A stretch of 59,212 bases of DNA from Deltaproteobacteria bacterium (GCA_021817345.1 JAKAVC010000160.1:1-59212), one strand, 5' to 3'. Positions 34,520 through 44,530 are shown, counted from the first letter of the stretch. Notes: a model not told the origin generated them from the letters alone. Translations and numbers: made by a program.

Positions 34520-36337
34520 ATGCCTGTGAGCGCCGATCAGTTCATCGTGTTCGCTACGCTAGCCGCCGCTCTCGTGATGTTCGTCACCGGATGGTGGCGC
34601 TCCGACCTCGTTGCGCTGGCCGCTCTGAACCTGCTTGCGCTCACCGGCGTGATCGCCCCCAAGGACGTTTTCGCCGGATTCAGCGACGGCGCGGTGATAA
34701 GCGTGGCGGCGGTTCTTGTGATGAGCCGCGGCTTGCGCAATTCGGGCGTCGTCGACGTGCTCGCGCGCCGGCTGGGCGCGCTCGGTGAACGGCTTGGCGA
34801 CTCGCTCAGGATCGCATTGCTCGGCACGGTCGTGAGCTTTCTTTCGGCCTTTATCAATGACGTTGGAACGCTTGCGCTCTTCATGCCGGTCGCCACCAGG
34901 CTCTCACGCAAGCAGGGCTCGCCGCCGTCACGCATTCTGATGCCGCTCGCGTATGCGACGCTGCTCGGCGGGATGACCACGCTGGTGGGCACTTCAGTCA
35001 ACCTGGTCATCTCCGCCTACCGAGTCCGTATCGGCCACGGAGCCTTCGGCATGTTTTCATTCACGCCGGTCGGTGTCGGGATCGCAATCGTCGGCCTGAC
35101 ATTCATTTCCGCGGTGGGATGGCGGTTGCTTCCCATGCGCGGCAGCGCCGACAGCGGCGACATCTTCAAGATTGAGAACTATACGACCGAAGTGCGCGTA
35201 CCCAACACTTCCAAGGTCGCCGGCAAGACAATCGGCGAACTCGAAGAAGAGACCGGCGGTGCAATCTCGGTGGTCGGGTTGCTGCGCGGCGGATGGCGTC
35301 AGATGGCGCCGTCGAGCTACCTGATGCTGCGGGTCGGCGACGTGCTTCTTGTACGCGGAGGTTCGCAGGACCTTGAGACCGCGCTTGGCCAAACCGACCT
35401 TGAACTCGAAGCCCAGAAAAAAGCCGAGGAGGAAAAAGCGGAGCACCCGGAGCAACCCGGTCCAGAGCAAAGCGATGCCGCGCAGCTCGCCGAGGCCGTG
35501 GTCGTGCCGGGCGCGCGCATCGTGGGCCATACGGCCCGCGAACTGCGCCTGCGCGATCGCTACGCCATCAATGTCCTCGCGCTGGCGCGCCGCGGCGAGA
35601 CCTTGCAAAAGCGCCTGCGCGAGATCCGCTTCCGCGCCGGCGACGTGCTCCTGACGCAGGAGGAACCCGACGCGCTGCAGCACGCCTTTGCCGACCTCGG
35701 ATGTCTGCCGCTGGCGGAACGCGAAGTTCGAATCGGACAGCCGCGGCGCGTCGTGCTCGCGATCTCAATCTTCGCCGCTTCGCTTGCCGCGGCGGCGCTC
35801 AATCTCTTCAGCGTACCTGTCAGTCTGACGGCTGGAGCCACCGCGATGATTCTCGCAGGCCTGCTCGGGCTCGATGAAGCCTATGCGAGCCTCGAGGGAT
35901 CGGTGCTGCTTCTGCTCGCCGCAATGATAGGTGTGGCCGGCGCGTTGCAAGCCACGGGCGGGAGCGCGCTTATCGCCGGTCCTCTGCTCGCTCTCGCGCG
36001 TCATCTGTCGGACGTCGGAGCAATCGCGATGATCTATGTCGTCACGATGCTTGTTTCGAACGTCACCAATTACCTCGCGACCGCGGTTCTGATGGCGCCG
36101 ATCGCGCAGAGCGTTGCCGCGGGGCTTGGCGTGTCGGTCGATCCGTTTTTGATGGCGGTTGCGTTCGGCAGCGTGTCGGCCTTTCTTACCCCGATAGCCC
36201 ACCCGTCGAACACGCTGGTGATGGGTCCGGCGGGATACGAGTTCGGCGATTACGCGCGGATGGGATTGCCGCTGTCGGTGCTCACCACCCTTACGACGAC
36301 CGTTCTCATCCCGATTTTCTGGCCGCTTAAGGGCTGA
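34520..36337 (+). CDS. SLC13/DASS-type permease with two RCK_C (TrkA_C) domains
   Basis: A 605-aa membrane protein. N- and C-terminal permease halves (for example NDVGTLALFMPVATRLSR, LVGTSVNLVISAYR and TPIAHPSNTLVMGPAGY) flank two soluble RCK_C domains at about 200-430 (EVRVPNTSKVAGKTIGELE, LMLRVGDVLLVRGG and ARIVGHTARELRLRDRYAINVLALAR). Proteins with this layout are sodium-coupled anion or sulfate permeases; the substrate is unknown. The start is ATG 34520, with GGAGG 11 nt upstream. Confidence 0.88.
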   Translation: MPVSADQFIVFATLAAALVMFVTGWWRSDLVALAALNLLALTGVIAPKDVFAGFSDGAVISVAAVLVMSRGLRNSGVVDVLARRLGALGERLGDSLRIALLGTVVSFLSAFINDVGTLALFMPVATRLSRKQGSPPSRILMPLAYATLLGGMTTLVGTSVNLVISAYRVRIGHGAFGMFSFTPVGVGIAIVGLTFISAVGWRLLPMRGSADSGDIFKIENYTTEVRVPNTSKVAGKTIGELEEETGGAISVVGLLRGGWRQMAPSSYLMLRVGDVLLVRGGSQDLETALGQTDLELEAQKKAEEEKAEHPEQPGPEQSDAAQLAEAVVVPGARIVGHTARELRLRDRYAINVLALARRGETLQKRLREIRFRAGDVLLTQEEPDALQHAFADLGCLPLAEREVRIGQPRRVVLAISIFAASLAAAALNLFSVPVSLTAGATAMILAGLLGLDEAYASLEGSVLLLLAAMIGVAGALQATGGSALIAGPLLALARHLSDVGAIAMIYVVTMLVSNVTNYLATAVLMAPIAQSVAAGLGVSVDPFLMAVAFGSVSAFLTPIAHPSNTLVMGPAGYEFGDYARMGLPLSVLTTLTTTVLIPIFWPLKG

Positions 36338-36482
36338 GCTTTGGCGCTGAACAGCACGCCTCGCAAGCAGTCACGGCATCTCGCCGCAACACATTCTCAG
36401 CCGTGAGAGGCCGCCGGTTCTTCCGTTCGGGCGCAGGCTTTGGTACGCCTTCCTGCATACCAGAACTGACGAGGAGCAAGTC

Positions 36483-37757
36483 GTGGATTTCGAAATTCCA
36501 GCCGATATCAAGGCGTACCTGAAAGAACTCGACGATTTTATCGAGCGCGAAATCAAGCCGCTCGAGAACTCGAACGACAATATTCGCTTCTTCGACCATC
36601 GCCGTGAATGGGCGCGCACCGATTTCGAACGGGGCGGTCTGCCGCGGCACGAATGGGAGGAACTGCTGGCCGAGATGCGCCGGCGCGCGGACAAGGCGGG
36701 GCATTTCCGCTACGCGCTGCCCCGCGAATACGGCGGCAAAGACGGCACCAACCTCGGGATGGCGATTATCCGCGAACATCTCGCCGCCAAGGGCCTCGGC
36801 CTTCATTGTGACCTGCAGAACGAAAGCTCGATCGTCGGCAATCTGCCAACGGTCCTGATGTTTCGCGATTTCGGCACCGAGAAACAGAAAAAGGAATTCA
36901 TCCCCGGAATCCTCGACGGCTCGATACGCGTGGCCTTCGGACTCACCGAGCCGAACCACGGTTCCGACGCGACCTGGATGGAGACTCATGCTGAGCGCGA
37001 CGGCGATTACTGGAAAATAAACGGCGCCAAGATGTGGAACACGGGCCTCCACGTCGCGACCCATGATTTCGTCTTCGCGCGAACCAAGGGCAAGGACGGC
37101 GATCCCAAGGGAATCACCTGCTTCATCGTTCCGACCAAAACGCCCGGCTTCAAAATCGAAGAATGGATGTGGACCTTCAATATGCCGACCGACCATCCGC
37201 GCATCTCGCTCACCGACGTGCGGATTCCGGCCAACGAGGACGCCATTCTCGGCGATCCCGAGGACGGGCTTGCGGTCGCGCAGCATTTCGTCCACGAAAA
37301 CCGTATCCGCCAGGCGGCATCCTCGCTCGGCGCCGCGCAGTTCTGCATCAACGAGGCCGTCAAGTACGCCAAGCAGCGCAAGCCCTTCGGCAAGCCGCTC
37401 GCGGCCAACCAGGCCATCCAGTGGCCGCTCGTCGAGCTTCACACCGAGGCCGAGATGCTCCGCACGCTCATCTACAAGACCGCCTGGCAGATGGATCAGA
37501 TGTCCAAGCCGGACGTCGCGCGAAAGCTCTCGGACAAGGTCGCGATGTGCAACTACCGCGCGAACCGCCTGGTGTGCGACGCCGCCGACCGCGCGATGCA
37601 AATCCACGGCGGAATCGGCTATTCGCGCCACAAGCCCTTCGAGCACATCTACCGGCACCATCGCCGCTATCGCATCACGGAGGGCTCCGAAGAGATCCAG
37701 ATGCGCCGGGTGGCCCAGTACCTGTTCGGCTTCTTCAAGGATCGCAGGGCCGAGTAG
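36483..37757 (+). CDS. Acyl-CoA dehydrogenase
   Basis: A 424-aa FAD enzyme with the full ACAD fold: GLTEPNHGSDATWMET in the middle domain and the C-terminal four-helix domain ending AMQIHGGIGYSRHKPFEHIYR and YRITEGSEEIQ, which holds a candidate catalytic Glu. It resembles the ACAD10/11-like group. The start is GTG 36483 with GAGGAG upstream. The genes that follow (phosphotransferase, DUF6285, MaoC) form a common set for breakdown of unusual acyl-CoAs. Confidence 0.92.
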   Translation: MDFEIPADIKAYLKELDDFIEREIKPLENSNDNIRFFDHRREWARTDFERGGLPRHEWEELLAEMRRRADKAGHFRYALPREYGGKDGTNLGMAIIREHLAAKGLGLHCDLQNESSIVGNLPTVLMFRDFGTEKQKKEFIPGILDGSIRVAFGLTEPNHGSDATWMETHAERDGDYWKINGAKMWNTGLHVATHDFVFARTKGKDGDPKGITCFIVPTKTPGFKIEEWMWTFNMPTDHPRISLTDVRIPANEDAILGDPEDGLAVAQHFVHENRIRQAASSLGAAQFCINEAVKYAKQRKPFGKPLAANQAIQWPLVELHTEAEMLRTLIYKTAWQMDQMSKPDVARKLSDKVAMCNYRANRLVCDAADRAMQIHGGIGYSRHKPFEHIYRHHRRYRITEGSEEIQMRRVAQYLFGFFKDRRAE

Positions 37758-37779
37758 GCGCGGATGCGGGTAGCTGTCG

Positions 37780-38784
37780 ATGCCCAGCGATGATTTCGCC
37801 GCCCGCCTGCGGACGGCGGTGGCGCGCCATATCGGCGCGCCTGGCACGATCTTCAATCTGAACCGCCTGACCGGCGGCGCCAACAAGACCACATGGTCTT
37901 TCGACGCCGAAGTGGCCGGCGCGCGCCATCCGTTCATCCTGCAGCTCGCGAGCGCCGGTATCGCCGACGTGCCGCAGGAACTGCTCGACCTCTCGCCCCA
38001 TCTGACGGCCGAGCAGGACGCGCGGTATATGATAGCCGCGGTGAATCACGGCGTACCCGCGCCGCGCGTGCGCGCGATTTTCGACGACGCCGACGGCCTC
38101 GGGCCGGGCTACGTCACCGAGCGCGTCGAAGGCGAAACGCTTGCGCCGCGTATCCTGCGCGAGGAACGGTTCACCCGCGCGCGCTCGCTTATGGCGGCGC
38201 AGTGCGGCGAGATACTCGCGAAAATCCATCGTATCCCGCTCGCCGAAGTCCCGTTCCTCAAGCATCAGGACGCGGCGGCGCAGGTCGCCGCGCAGCGCAA
38301 GGTGCTCGACTACTTCGACTTCCGCCTCCCCGCCATCGAGATGGGGCTCAAGTGGGCGGCGGAAAACCTGCCGAAGAACCCGCGCCTGACCGCGGTCCAC
38401 GGCGATTTCCGCCACGGCAACTTCATCGTCGGCGAGGAGGGAATCCGGCTCGTTCTCGACTGGGAAATCGGACAGTCGGGCGATCCGATGCAGGATCTCG
38501 GATGGCTGTGCGTGAAGACATGGCGCTTCGGCGGTCCGCGCCCGGTCGGCGGATTCGGCGCGCGCGAGGATCTGTTCGCGGCCTACGAGAAGGCGAGCGG
38601 ACACGCGGTCGATCCCGCCCACGTGCGCTTCTGGGAGGCGTTCGGCAGCGTCAAATGGGCGCTCGGATGCCTTCGGATGGGAATCCGCGGAAGCGAGGAA
38701 TCCGGGGTGGAGCGATGCGCTATCGGACGGCGAATCGAAGAACCGCTGTGGGATTTTCTCAACCTCATCGAGGGCCGCGATTGA
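37780..38784 (+). CDS. Phosphotransferase-family kinase (APH/ACAD10-type)
   Basis: A 334-aa kinase-fold protein with the catalytic HGDFRHGNFIV (near 207) and the metal-binding LVLDWEIGQSGDP (near 226). In ACAD10/11 of animals a related kinase is fused to the dehydrogenase and phosphorylates 4-hydroxyacyl-CoAs. Here it is encoded 22 nt after an acyl-CoA dehydrogenase gene, suggesting the same two-step chemistry (inference). Confidence 0.88.
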   Translation: MPSDDFAARLRTAVARHIGAPGTIFNLNRLTGGANKTTWSFDAEVAGARHPFILQLASAGIADVPQELLDLSPHLTAEQDARYMIAAVNHGVPAPRVRAIFDDADGLGPGYVTERVEGETLAPRILREERFTRARSLMAAQCGEILAKIHRIPLAEVPFLKHQDAAAQVAAQRKVLDYFDFRLPAIEMGLKWAAENLPKNPRLTAVHGDFRHGNFIVGEEGIRLVLDWEIGQSGDPMQDLGWLCVKTWRFGGPRPVGGFGAREDLFAAYEKASGHAVDPAHVRFWEAFGSVKWALGCLRMGIRGSEESGVERCAIGRRIEEPLWDFLNLIEGRD

Positions 38785-38812
38785 TTATCGCGGCGCAACC
38801 AGGAGACTGACG

Positions 38813-39169
38813 ATGCCGCGAAGCTTCCCCGACGCAACGGTTATCCTGAAGGCCGCGGTCAAGTACCTCGAAGAGGAGCTGATGCCGACGCTCGATGGAT
38901 ACCATCGCTTCAAGACCCGCGTCACCGTGAACGCGCTCAATATCGTGCGCCGAGAACTCGAGATGCGCGAGACCCAGGCCGCCGCCGAGCGCGTGCGGCT
39001 TGCCTCGATACTCGGCCACGACGGCGACGTCGAGCGTCTCAGCCGCGAACTGGCGGAGCGCATCCGTGACGGCTCGATTTCGATCGACGACCCGGCGCTC
39101 AGGGCGCATATCCGCCAGTCGCTGGCCGACGCGCTCGCGATCAACAATCCCAAGTGGCTCACGCGATGA
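38813..39169 (+). CDS. DUF6285 protein
   Basis: A 118-aa, wholly helical soluble protein (YLEEELMPTLDGYHRFKTRVTVNALNIVRRELEM). DUF6285 genes are regularly found beside phosphotransferase and acyl-CoA dehydrogenase genes, sometimes as a fused domain. Biochemical role unknown. AGGAGA precedes ATG 38813, and it lies 28 nt after the kinase gene. Confidence 0.82.
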   Translation: MPRSFPDATVILKAAVKYLEEELMPTLDGYHRFKTRVTVNALNIVRRELEMRETQAAAERVRLASILGHDGDVERLSRELAERIRDGSISIDDPALRAHIRQSLADALAINNPKWLTR

Positions 39170-39264
39170 TATTCGTCGTGACAACCGAACGGAACGACCG
39201 ATAATCCGGATTTCCGCGGCGGACATTCGCGGCCGGAATCAACTGCCAGGGAGATTGACCAATC

Positions 39265-39732
39265 ATGGAACAGATTCGATTCGACGACATCGAGCGCCTG
39301 CGCTCGAAAATGAGCGCGGACTTCGGTCCGTGGAGCGAGCCGATCGAAGTGACGCAGGAGAAGATCAACCGTTTCGCCGACGTAACCGGCGACCATCAGT
39401 GGATTCACATCGACGTTGAGCGATGCAAACGGGAGAGCCCCTTCGGAGGGCCCGTCGCGCACGGATTCCTCACGCTTAGCCTGCTCCCGGCCTTCAAGAC
39501 CAACGCCGGATGGACCGTCGTCGGGCAGCGCAACATGGTCAATTACGGCGCGAACAAACTGCGCTTCATCTCGCCCGTGCCGGCGGGCGCCAAGGTCCAC
39601 GCGCGAAGCCGGATCGTGTCGGTCGAGCCGAAACCGCAAGGCACCCAGATCACGCAGGAAACGCAGGTCCACGTGGTCGGCCAGGACAAGCCCGCGCTCA
39701 TCTACGAGGGAATCGTTCTGTACGTGAAATAA
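39265..39732 (+). CDS. MaoC-family (R)-enoyl-CoA hydratase-like protein
   Basis: A 155-aa hot-dog-fold protein with the hydratase motif in GDHQWIHIDVER and the conserved PFGGPVAHGFLTLSLLP. It would hydrate the enoyl-CoA product of an acyl-CoA dehydrogenase. Last gene of the acyl-CoA set. Confidence 0.88.
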   Translation: MEQIRFDDIERLRSKMSADFGPWSEPIEVTQEKINRFADVTGDHQWIHIDVERCKRESPFGGPVAHGFLTLSLLPAFKTNAGWTVVGQRNMVNYGANKLRFISPVPAGAKVHARSRIVSVEPKPQGTQITQETQVHVVGQDKPALIYEGIVLYVK

Positions 39733-39754
39733 TTCGAGCGCCGCGTAGTTTCGC

Positions 39755-40534
39755 TCACCTTTGGTCGTTCCGGACGGTTCCACGGCCGCCCGGGACGACC
39801 ATCTTGATAAGCGTCTCGGCGTTCGGTGCCGCGTCGCCCATTGCGTCATTGTTGAAGTAGGCGTACACGTCGAGACCGCCGGCGAGCAGCGCCTTCATGT
39901 GCGCGGCCCATTCTTTCAGTTCCGCGTCCGAGTAGCCCGAGGCGAAAAGCTCGTGCGGGCCGTGAAAGCGGAAGTAAACGAACGGCGCCGTCGCGACAAC
40001 CTTCGGCACCGGATAGCGGCTCGAATGCGCGATCACCAGCGACGCCTGATGCTCGCGCAGCCGCCCGAGCATCGCTTCCCCGAAACACGACTCGTGCCGG
40101 AACTCCATCGCGAGCCGAAGTCCCTGCTCGCGCGAGGTCTTGTGCGCAAGCATCCGCTCCACGTTCTTCAGGTTTTCCGCCGTCGCGTGAAAGCTTGGCG
40201 GAAACTGGAACAAAATCGGGCCGAGCTTTTCCTTGAGAGCGAGCGCCCGATTGACGAACTCAACCCACGATTCGCGGACCCCCTTGAGCCGCCGGATATG
40301 CGTGATGAAGCGCGAGGCTTTCAGCGCGAAGACGAAGCCCTCGGGCGTCTGCTCGCGCCATTTTTCATACATGCTTACGCGCGGCAGACGATAGAAGGAG
40401 TAGTTGACCTCGACGGTGGCGAATCTCGCCGCATAAAAGGAAAGGAACTCCCGCGCCGCGAGATTCTTAGGGTAAAAGCCCCCGCGCCATCCCGGGTAAT
40501 TCCATCCCGAGGTGCCGGCCAAAAACCGCGCCAT
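39755..40534 (-). CDS. DUF72 domain protein
   Basis: A 259-aa TIM-barrel-like protein starting GTSGWNYPGWRGGFYP, with NYSFYRLP, FALKASRFITH, LGPILFQFPPSF and VYFRFHGPHELF, all typical of DUF72 (YecE-like). Function unknown. The start is taken at ATG 40534; ATG 40579 would add 15 residues. Convergent with the maoC gene. Confidence 0.88.
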   Translation of the reverse strand: MARFLAGTSGWNYPGWRGGFYPKNLAAREFLSFYAARFATVEVNYSFYRLPRVSMYEKWREQTPEGFVFALKASRFITHIRRLKGVRESWVEFVNRALALKEKLGPILFQFPPSFHATAENLKNVERMLAHKTSREQGLRLAMEFRHESCFGEAMLGRLREHQASLVIAHSSRYPVPKVVATAPFVYFRFHGPHELFASGYSDAELKEWAAHMKALLAGGLDVYAYFNNDAMGDAAPNAETLIKMVVPGGRGTVRNDQR

Positions 40535-40629
40535 CACAAATTCCGCCGCGTCGACGCTTGTCGCCGGCGGGCGCACCATCTGTCGCTACCCTGCCAACCG
40601 CCATCGCTTGCGGCGTCACGAGCGTCACC

Positions 40630-41010
40630 TCACTTGGACGCCGTCTGCGGGCAGAACTGACGCACGTACTTGACCAGGTCGTGAATTTGCGCGTCGTTGA
40701 ACGAGCCTCCCCACGCGGGCATGTTGGGGCTCACCCCGACGCTCGCGCCACCGTTCTTGATGGCGTTGAACAAGGTCTGGTCCGTGATCGCTTTCATCAC
40801 TTTGCAGTTGGCGAAATCCCTTGGACGCGGACTGAGGAATGCGCCCAGCGGACCATCGCCCGCTCCGTCCTTGCCGTGACAGCCCGCGCAATACTGCTGA
40901 TATTCGGTCGGCGCCTGACCGAAACTCGCCGCTATCACTCTCGGTGCGCATGCCACGAATGCAATCACTACCGTTGTGGCCGCAAGTGTCATCCGTCTTT
41001 TCACTTCCAT
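40630..41010 (-). CDS. Secreted monohaem class I cytochrome c
   Basis: A 126-aa protein with a signal peptide (MTLAATTVVIAFVACAPRVIA) and one haem site C41-AG-C44-H45, with a likely Met ligand in SPNMPAWGG. A periplasmic electron carrier. Stands alone; partner unknown. Confidence 0.9.
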   Translation of the reverse strand: MEVKRRMTLAATTVVIAFVACAPRVIAASFGQAPTEYQQYCAGCHGKDGAGDGPLGAFLSPRPRDFANCKVMKAITDQTLFNAIKNGGASVGVSPNMPAWGGSFNDAQIHDLVKYVRQFCPQTASK

Positions 41011-41103
41011 CCCTGCCTTTCGTCCGTAAGGAGTCCCAGAACCTTATTCCGCCTGGTCGGAGCATTCATCCAGGGTTGAATTGCCCGTTCCCTCCGGGCG
41101 CGG

Positions 41104-41128
41104 GCAAGACGTAAAACGCACGTCTTGC
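41104..41128. terminator. Hairpin in the divergent cytochrome/hydrolase intergenic region
   Basis: GCAAGACGT (41104-41112) and ACGTCTTGC (41120-41128) form a perfect 9-bp stem with a 7-nt loop. No T-run follows on either strand, so its role as a terminator is uncertain. Confidence 0.35.
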
Positions 41129-41159
41129 TCCGCGACACAGCCGATAGATTAGCATAGCA

Positions 41160-41178
41160 ACCTGCAAACGTTGCAGGT
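41160..41178. promoter_or_regulatory. Inverted repeat, possible operator
   Basis: ACCTGCAA (41160-41167), spacer ACG, TTGCAGGT (41171-41178) is a perfect 8-bp dyad lying between two divergent genes, a typical place for a repressor site. No cognate regulator gene is nearby. Confidence 0.4.
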
Positions 41179-41297
41179 GTCACACCCGGCAAATCCTCCC
41201 GCTACCGATGACGGCAGCTTGCGCACCTTCCACGCCTACAGGTTTCGGGACGAAATGTCTCGGTGTTAGAGTCACTTTCTTGAGGAGAGTTCGCGCA

Positions 41298-42131
41298 ATG
41301 GCATACCGGATAACGCCGGGGCGTCTTTCGATCGGAGAATTCTCCCTTTACTACGAGCGGGCCGGAAGCGGACCTGCCCTGGTGTTTTTGCACGGACTTG
41401 GCGGCAATCACTTGTCATGGTGGCAGCAGGTGCCGTATTTTGCGCGATGGTTCCAGTGCCTCACGCTGGACCAGCGAAGCTTTGGCCTGTCGCCCGACCC
41501 CGACGGCACCTTCAACGAATCCCATCCGGGCGATCTCGCCGCGCTGCTCGACCATCTAGACGTGGAAAGAGCGGTACTCATCGGGCAATCGATGGGCGGA
41601 TGGACAATCGTTGGCCATGCTTTGGAACATCCCGAGCGCGTCGTGGCACTGGTGATGGCGGATACGACCGGGGGAATCATGACGCCCGCGATGGAAGCTG
41701 CGATGGCGCATGCGGCCGGCGGCGCGCGACCGATGCTCGACCCCGAACCGCCGGTCGGCACGATGCCGACCTACGCGCGGGATTTCTTTGCGCGCCGTCC
41801 CGAGTACGCCCATCTTTACGACTCGCTGCGCATCCTCGGCGCGCGTCCCCCCGAAGACGCGCTTGCCCGTATCGCGTCGCGCCGCTATCCGCTCGACAAG
41901 GTGCGGGCGCGGCTTACGATGCCCGTGCTGTGCATCGTGGGCGAGCAGGACGCGTTGATTCCGCCAGCCGTGGTCCGCGAACTCGCGCACACCGTGCCCA
42001 ACGCGCGGTTTGTGCCCGTTCCGGACTGCGGTCATTCGGTCTATTTTGAGAACCCCGCCGTCTTCAACCAAATCCTGCTCAATTTCCTGAGGGACATCGG
42101 TTACGCACCGACCGAGGCTTCGGCGCCCTGA
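41298..42131 (+). CDS. Alpha/beta hydrolase
   Basis: A 277-aa hydrolase with oxyanion motif HGLGG, nucleophile elbow GQSMGGW (S98), acid near VGEQDALIPP and His in DCGHSVYFENP. The triad is complete. Substrate unknown. The start is ATG 41298 with GAGGAG upstream; the longer frame from 41208 lacks such a site. Confidence 0.9.
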   Translation: MAYRITPGRLSIGEFSLYYERAGSGPALVFLHGLGGNHLSWWQQVPYFARWFQCLTLDQRSFGLSPDPDGTFNESHPGDLAALLDHLDVERAVLIGQSMGGWTIVGHALEHPERVVALVMADTTGGIMTPAMEAAMAHAAGGARPMLDPEPPVGTMPTYARDFFARRPEYAHLYDSLRILGARPPEDALARIASRRYPLDKVRARLTMPVLCIVGEQDALIPPAVVRELAHTVPNARFVPVPDCGHSVYFENPAVFNQILLNFLRDIGYAPTEASAP

Positions 42132-42263
42132 CGGGATACGGGGCCAGTTGCCGAGGTCCGGTCGATACGGGACAATCGTCGAATCGCGCGACCCGGACAG
42201 CCGGCCGCGCTGTGCAGGACTTGACGCTTAGGACGAACAACTGAACGATTCGTTGCCCCGATT

Positions 42264-44120
42264 GTGGACGTTGATTCTCAATTGACGATTCTCGGTATCT
42301 CCGCTTACTACCACGACAGCGCGGCCGCGCTCCTGCGCGATGGGGAAATTGTCGCCGCCGCGCAGGAAGAACGATTCTCGCGCAAGAAGCATGACGCGCG
42401 CTTTCCCGCCCATGCGATCGGATGGTGTCTCGAATCCGAAGGTATCGGACTCGGTGACGTCGATGCGATCGTTTTCTATGAAAAACCGTGGCTCAAGTTC
42501 GAGCGGCTGTTCGAGACCTATCTCGGCGGCGTTCCCAAGGGCATAAGCTCGTTTCTGGCCGCGATGCCATCGTGGGTCAAGGAAAAACTCAACCTGCGCA
42601 CGGTGCTGAGAAAGCAACTCGCAGAGCTCGGCGGAATCCACAAATCGAAGTTGCCGCCGCTGCTCTTCACCGAGCATCATCAGTCCCACGCTGCGTCGGC
42701 GTTTTATCCAAGCCCGTTCCCGCGCGCCGCCGTGCTGTGCATGGACGGCGTGGGCGAATGGGCCACCACCTCGCTATGGCTTGGCGAGGGCAACAAGCTG
42801 ACTCCTCTTTGGGAAATCGACTTTCCCCACTCGCTCGGCCTGCTGTATTCGGCGTTCACCTACTACACGGGTTTCAAGGTCAACTCGGGCGAATACAAGG
42901 TGATGGGACTTGCGCCCTACGGAGAACCGCGCTACGCCGAACTCATCCTGGACCACCTGCTCGATCTCAAGCCTGACGGCACGTTTCGCCTCAACACCGA
43001 ATATTTCAACTACACCACCGGGCTCACGATGACGAACCGGCGCTTCGACGCGCTGTTCGGCGGGCCGCCGCGCAAACCCGAATCGCCGCTGACGCAGCGC
43101 GAGATGGATCTCGCCGCGTCAATCCAGGTGGTGACCGAGGAGATCGTGATGCGCCTTGCGCGGACCGCCGCCGCCGATACGCGCGCCGAGTACCTGTGCC
43201 TGGCCGGAGGTGTGGCGCTCAATTGCGTGGCCAACGGCAAGCTGCTGCGCTCCGGGATATTCCGCGATATCTGGGTGCAGCCGGCCTCGGGCGATGCCGG
43301 CGGCGCGGTCGGAGCCGCCCTTGCCGCATGGCATATTAATCGCGGCCAGCCGCGCCCTCCGCGCGAGGCCGACGCGATGCGCGGCGGGTTCCTCGGTCCC
43401 GCGTTTTCCGACGACGAGATCGCGCGGCGGCTGGAAACTCTCGGCGCCGTCTGTGAACACCTCGGCGAAGACGAGCTTCTGACACGGGTCGCAAAGCTGC
43501 TCGCCCAAGGCGCGGTTGTCGGATGGTTCCAGGGCCGGATGGAGTTCGGGCCGCGCGCGCTCGGAAGCCGCTCGATCCTCGGAGACCCGCGCCGGCCCGA
43601 GATGCAGTCGGTGATGAACCTCAAGATAAAGTTCCGCGAGTCGTTCCGGCCGTTCGCTCCCTCGGTACTGGCGGAGAAGGTAAACGATTATTTCGAACTC
43701 GACCGCCCCAGTCCCTACATGTCGCTCGTCGCGCAGGTTCAGAAGTCGCAGCGCGTCGAAATCGATCCCTCCAAACGGCGGCTGGCCGGGATCGACCGGC
43801 TGAAAACGCTTCGTTCGAAGATTCCGGCCGTCACGCACGTCGATTATTCAGCGCGCATCCAGACGGTGCATCAGGAGACCAACCCGCGCTTCCACGACCT
43901 CATCAGGCGCTTCGAGCGCGAGACGGGATGCGCGGTGCTGGTGAACACGTCGTTCAACGTCCGTGGCGAACCGATAGTGTGCACGCCGGAAGACGCGTAC
44001 CGATGCTTCATGCGGACCGGGATCGATTATCTCGCAATCGGTAATTTCCTGCTCGCCAAGAGCGAGCAGCCGGAGGTGCCCGCCGACGAATCGTGGCGGC
44101 GCGAATTCGAACTCGACTGA
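42264..44120 (+). CDS. Carbamoyltransferase (NodU/CmcH-like)
   Basis: A 618-aa protein with the Kae1-like N-terminal carbamoyl-transfer domain (LGISAYYHDSAAALL, EHHQSHAASAFYPS with metal-binding His, NSGEYKVMGLAPYGEP) and the C-terminal YrdC-like domain (GRMEFGPRALGSRSILGDP). It uses carbamoyl phosphate and ATP to carbamoylate a hydroxyl group on a sugar or secondary metabolite. It starts a compact operon with SxtJ, DUF5989 and SGNH genes, so the product may be a modified surface glycan or metabolite (inference). GTG start. Confidence 0.93.
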   Translation: MDVDSQLTILGISAYYHDSAAALLRDGEIVAAAQEERFSRKKHDARFPAHAIGWCLESEGIGLGDVDAIVFYEKPWLKFERLFETYLGGVPKGISSFLAAMPSWVKEKLNLRTVLRKQLAELGGIHKSKLPPLLFTEHHQSHAASAFYPSPFPRAAVLCMDGVGEWATTSLWLGEGNKLTPLWEIDFPHSLGLLYSAFTYYTGFKVNSGEYKVMGLAPYGEPRYAELILDHLLDLKPDGTFRLNTEYFNYTTGLTMTNRRFDALFGGPPRKPESPLTQREMDLAASIQVVTEEIVMRLARTAAADTRAEYLCLAGGVALNCVANGKLLRSGIFRDIWVQPASGDAGGAVGAALAAWHINRGQPRPPREADAMRGGFLGPAFSDDEIARRLETLGAVCEHLGEDELLTRVAKLLAQGAVVGWFQGRMEFGPRALGSRSILGDPRRPEMQSVMNLKIKFRESFRPFAPSVLAEKVNDYFELDRPSPYMSLVAQVQKSQRVEIDPSKRRLAGIDRLKTLRSKIPAVTHVDYSARIQTVHQETNPRFHDLIRRFERETGCAVLVNTSFNVRGEPIVCTPEDAYRCFMRTGIDYLAIGNFLLAKSEQPEVPADESWRREFELD

Positions 44121-44128
44121 ACGAAACG

Positions 44129-44530
44129 ATGGAACCGATACCGCGCGCCTCGCGCAGCGAATTGCGCAACTTCGGGCTTCTGCTCGGAACGATATTCGCG
44201 CTCTTGTTCGGAGTGCTGCCGCTCCTGCGCGGGCATCATCCGCCACTCTGGCCGTTCGGGCTGTGCGCGGCCGCGTGGATTTTTGCCTTGCTTGCGCCGT
44301 CGGCGCTCGCGCCGGTGCACGCCGTATGGACCCGGTTCGGGCTTGCGCTCGGATGGGTGAATACGCGGATAGTTCTGAGCCTGATATTTTTTCTCCTGAT
44401 CGTGCCTGTGGGCCTCGTGATGCGGCTGCTCGGAAGAGATAAACTGGGCAGGCGGTTCGAGGCCCGGCTCGCGAGCTATCGCGTGGCGAGCGAGGAACGT
44501 TCAGCAGAAAGCATGGAGAAGCCTTACTGA
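44129..44530 (+). CDS. SxtJ-family membrane protein
   Basis: A 133-aa protein with three to four hydrophobic segments and the SxtJ-like NTRIVLSLIFFLLIVPVGLVMRLLGRD. SxtJ was named from the saxitoxin cluster and usually follows a carbamoyltransferase gene. Function unknown. ATG 44129 lies 8 nt after the carbamoyltransferase stop. Confidence 0.85.
   Translation: MEPIPRASRSELRNFGLLLGTIFALLFGVLPLLRGHHPPLWPFGLCAAAWIFALLAPSALAPVHAVWTRFGLALGWVNTRIVLSLIFFLLIVPVGLVMRLLGRDKLGRRFEARLASYRVASEERSAESMEKPY

Noticed and set aside
36327-37937. Minus-strand 536-aa open frame
   Set aside because: Antisense of the acyl-CoA dehydrogenase; no family motifs.
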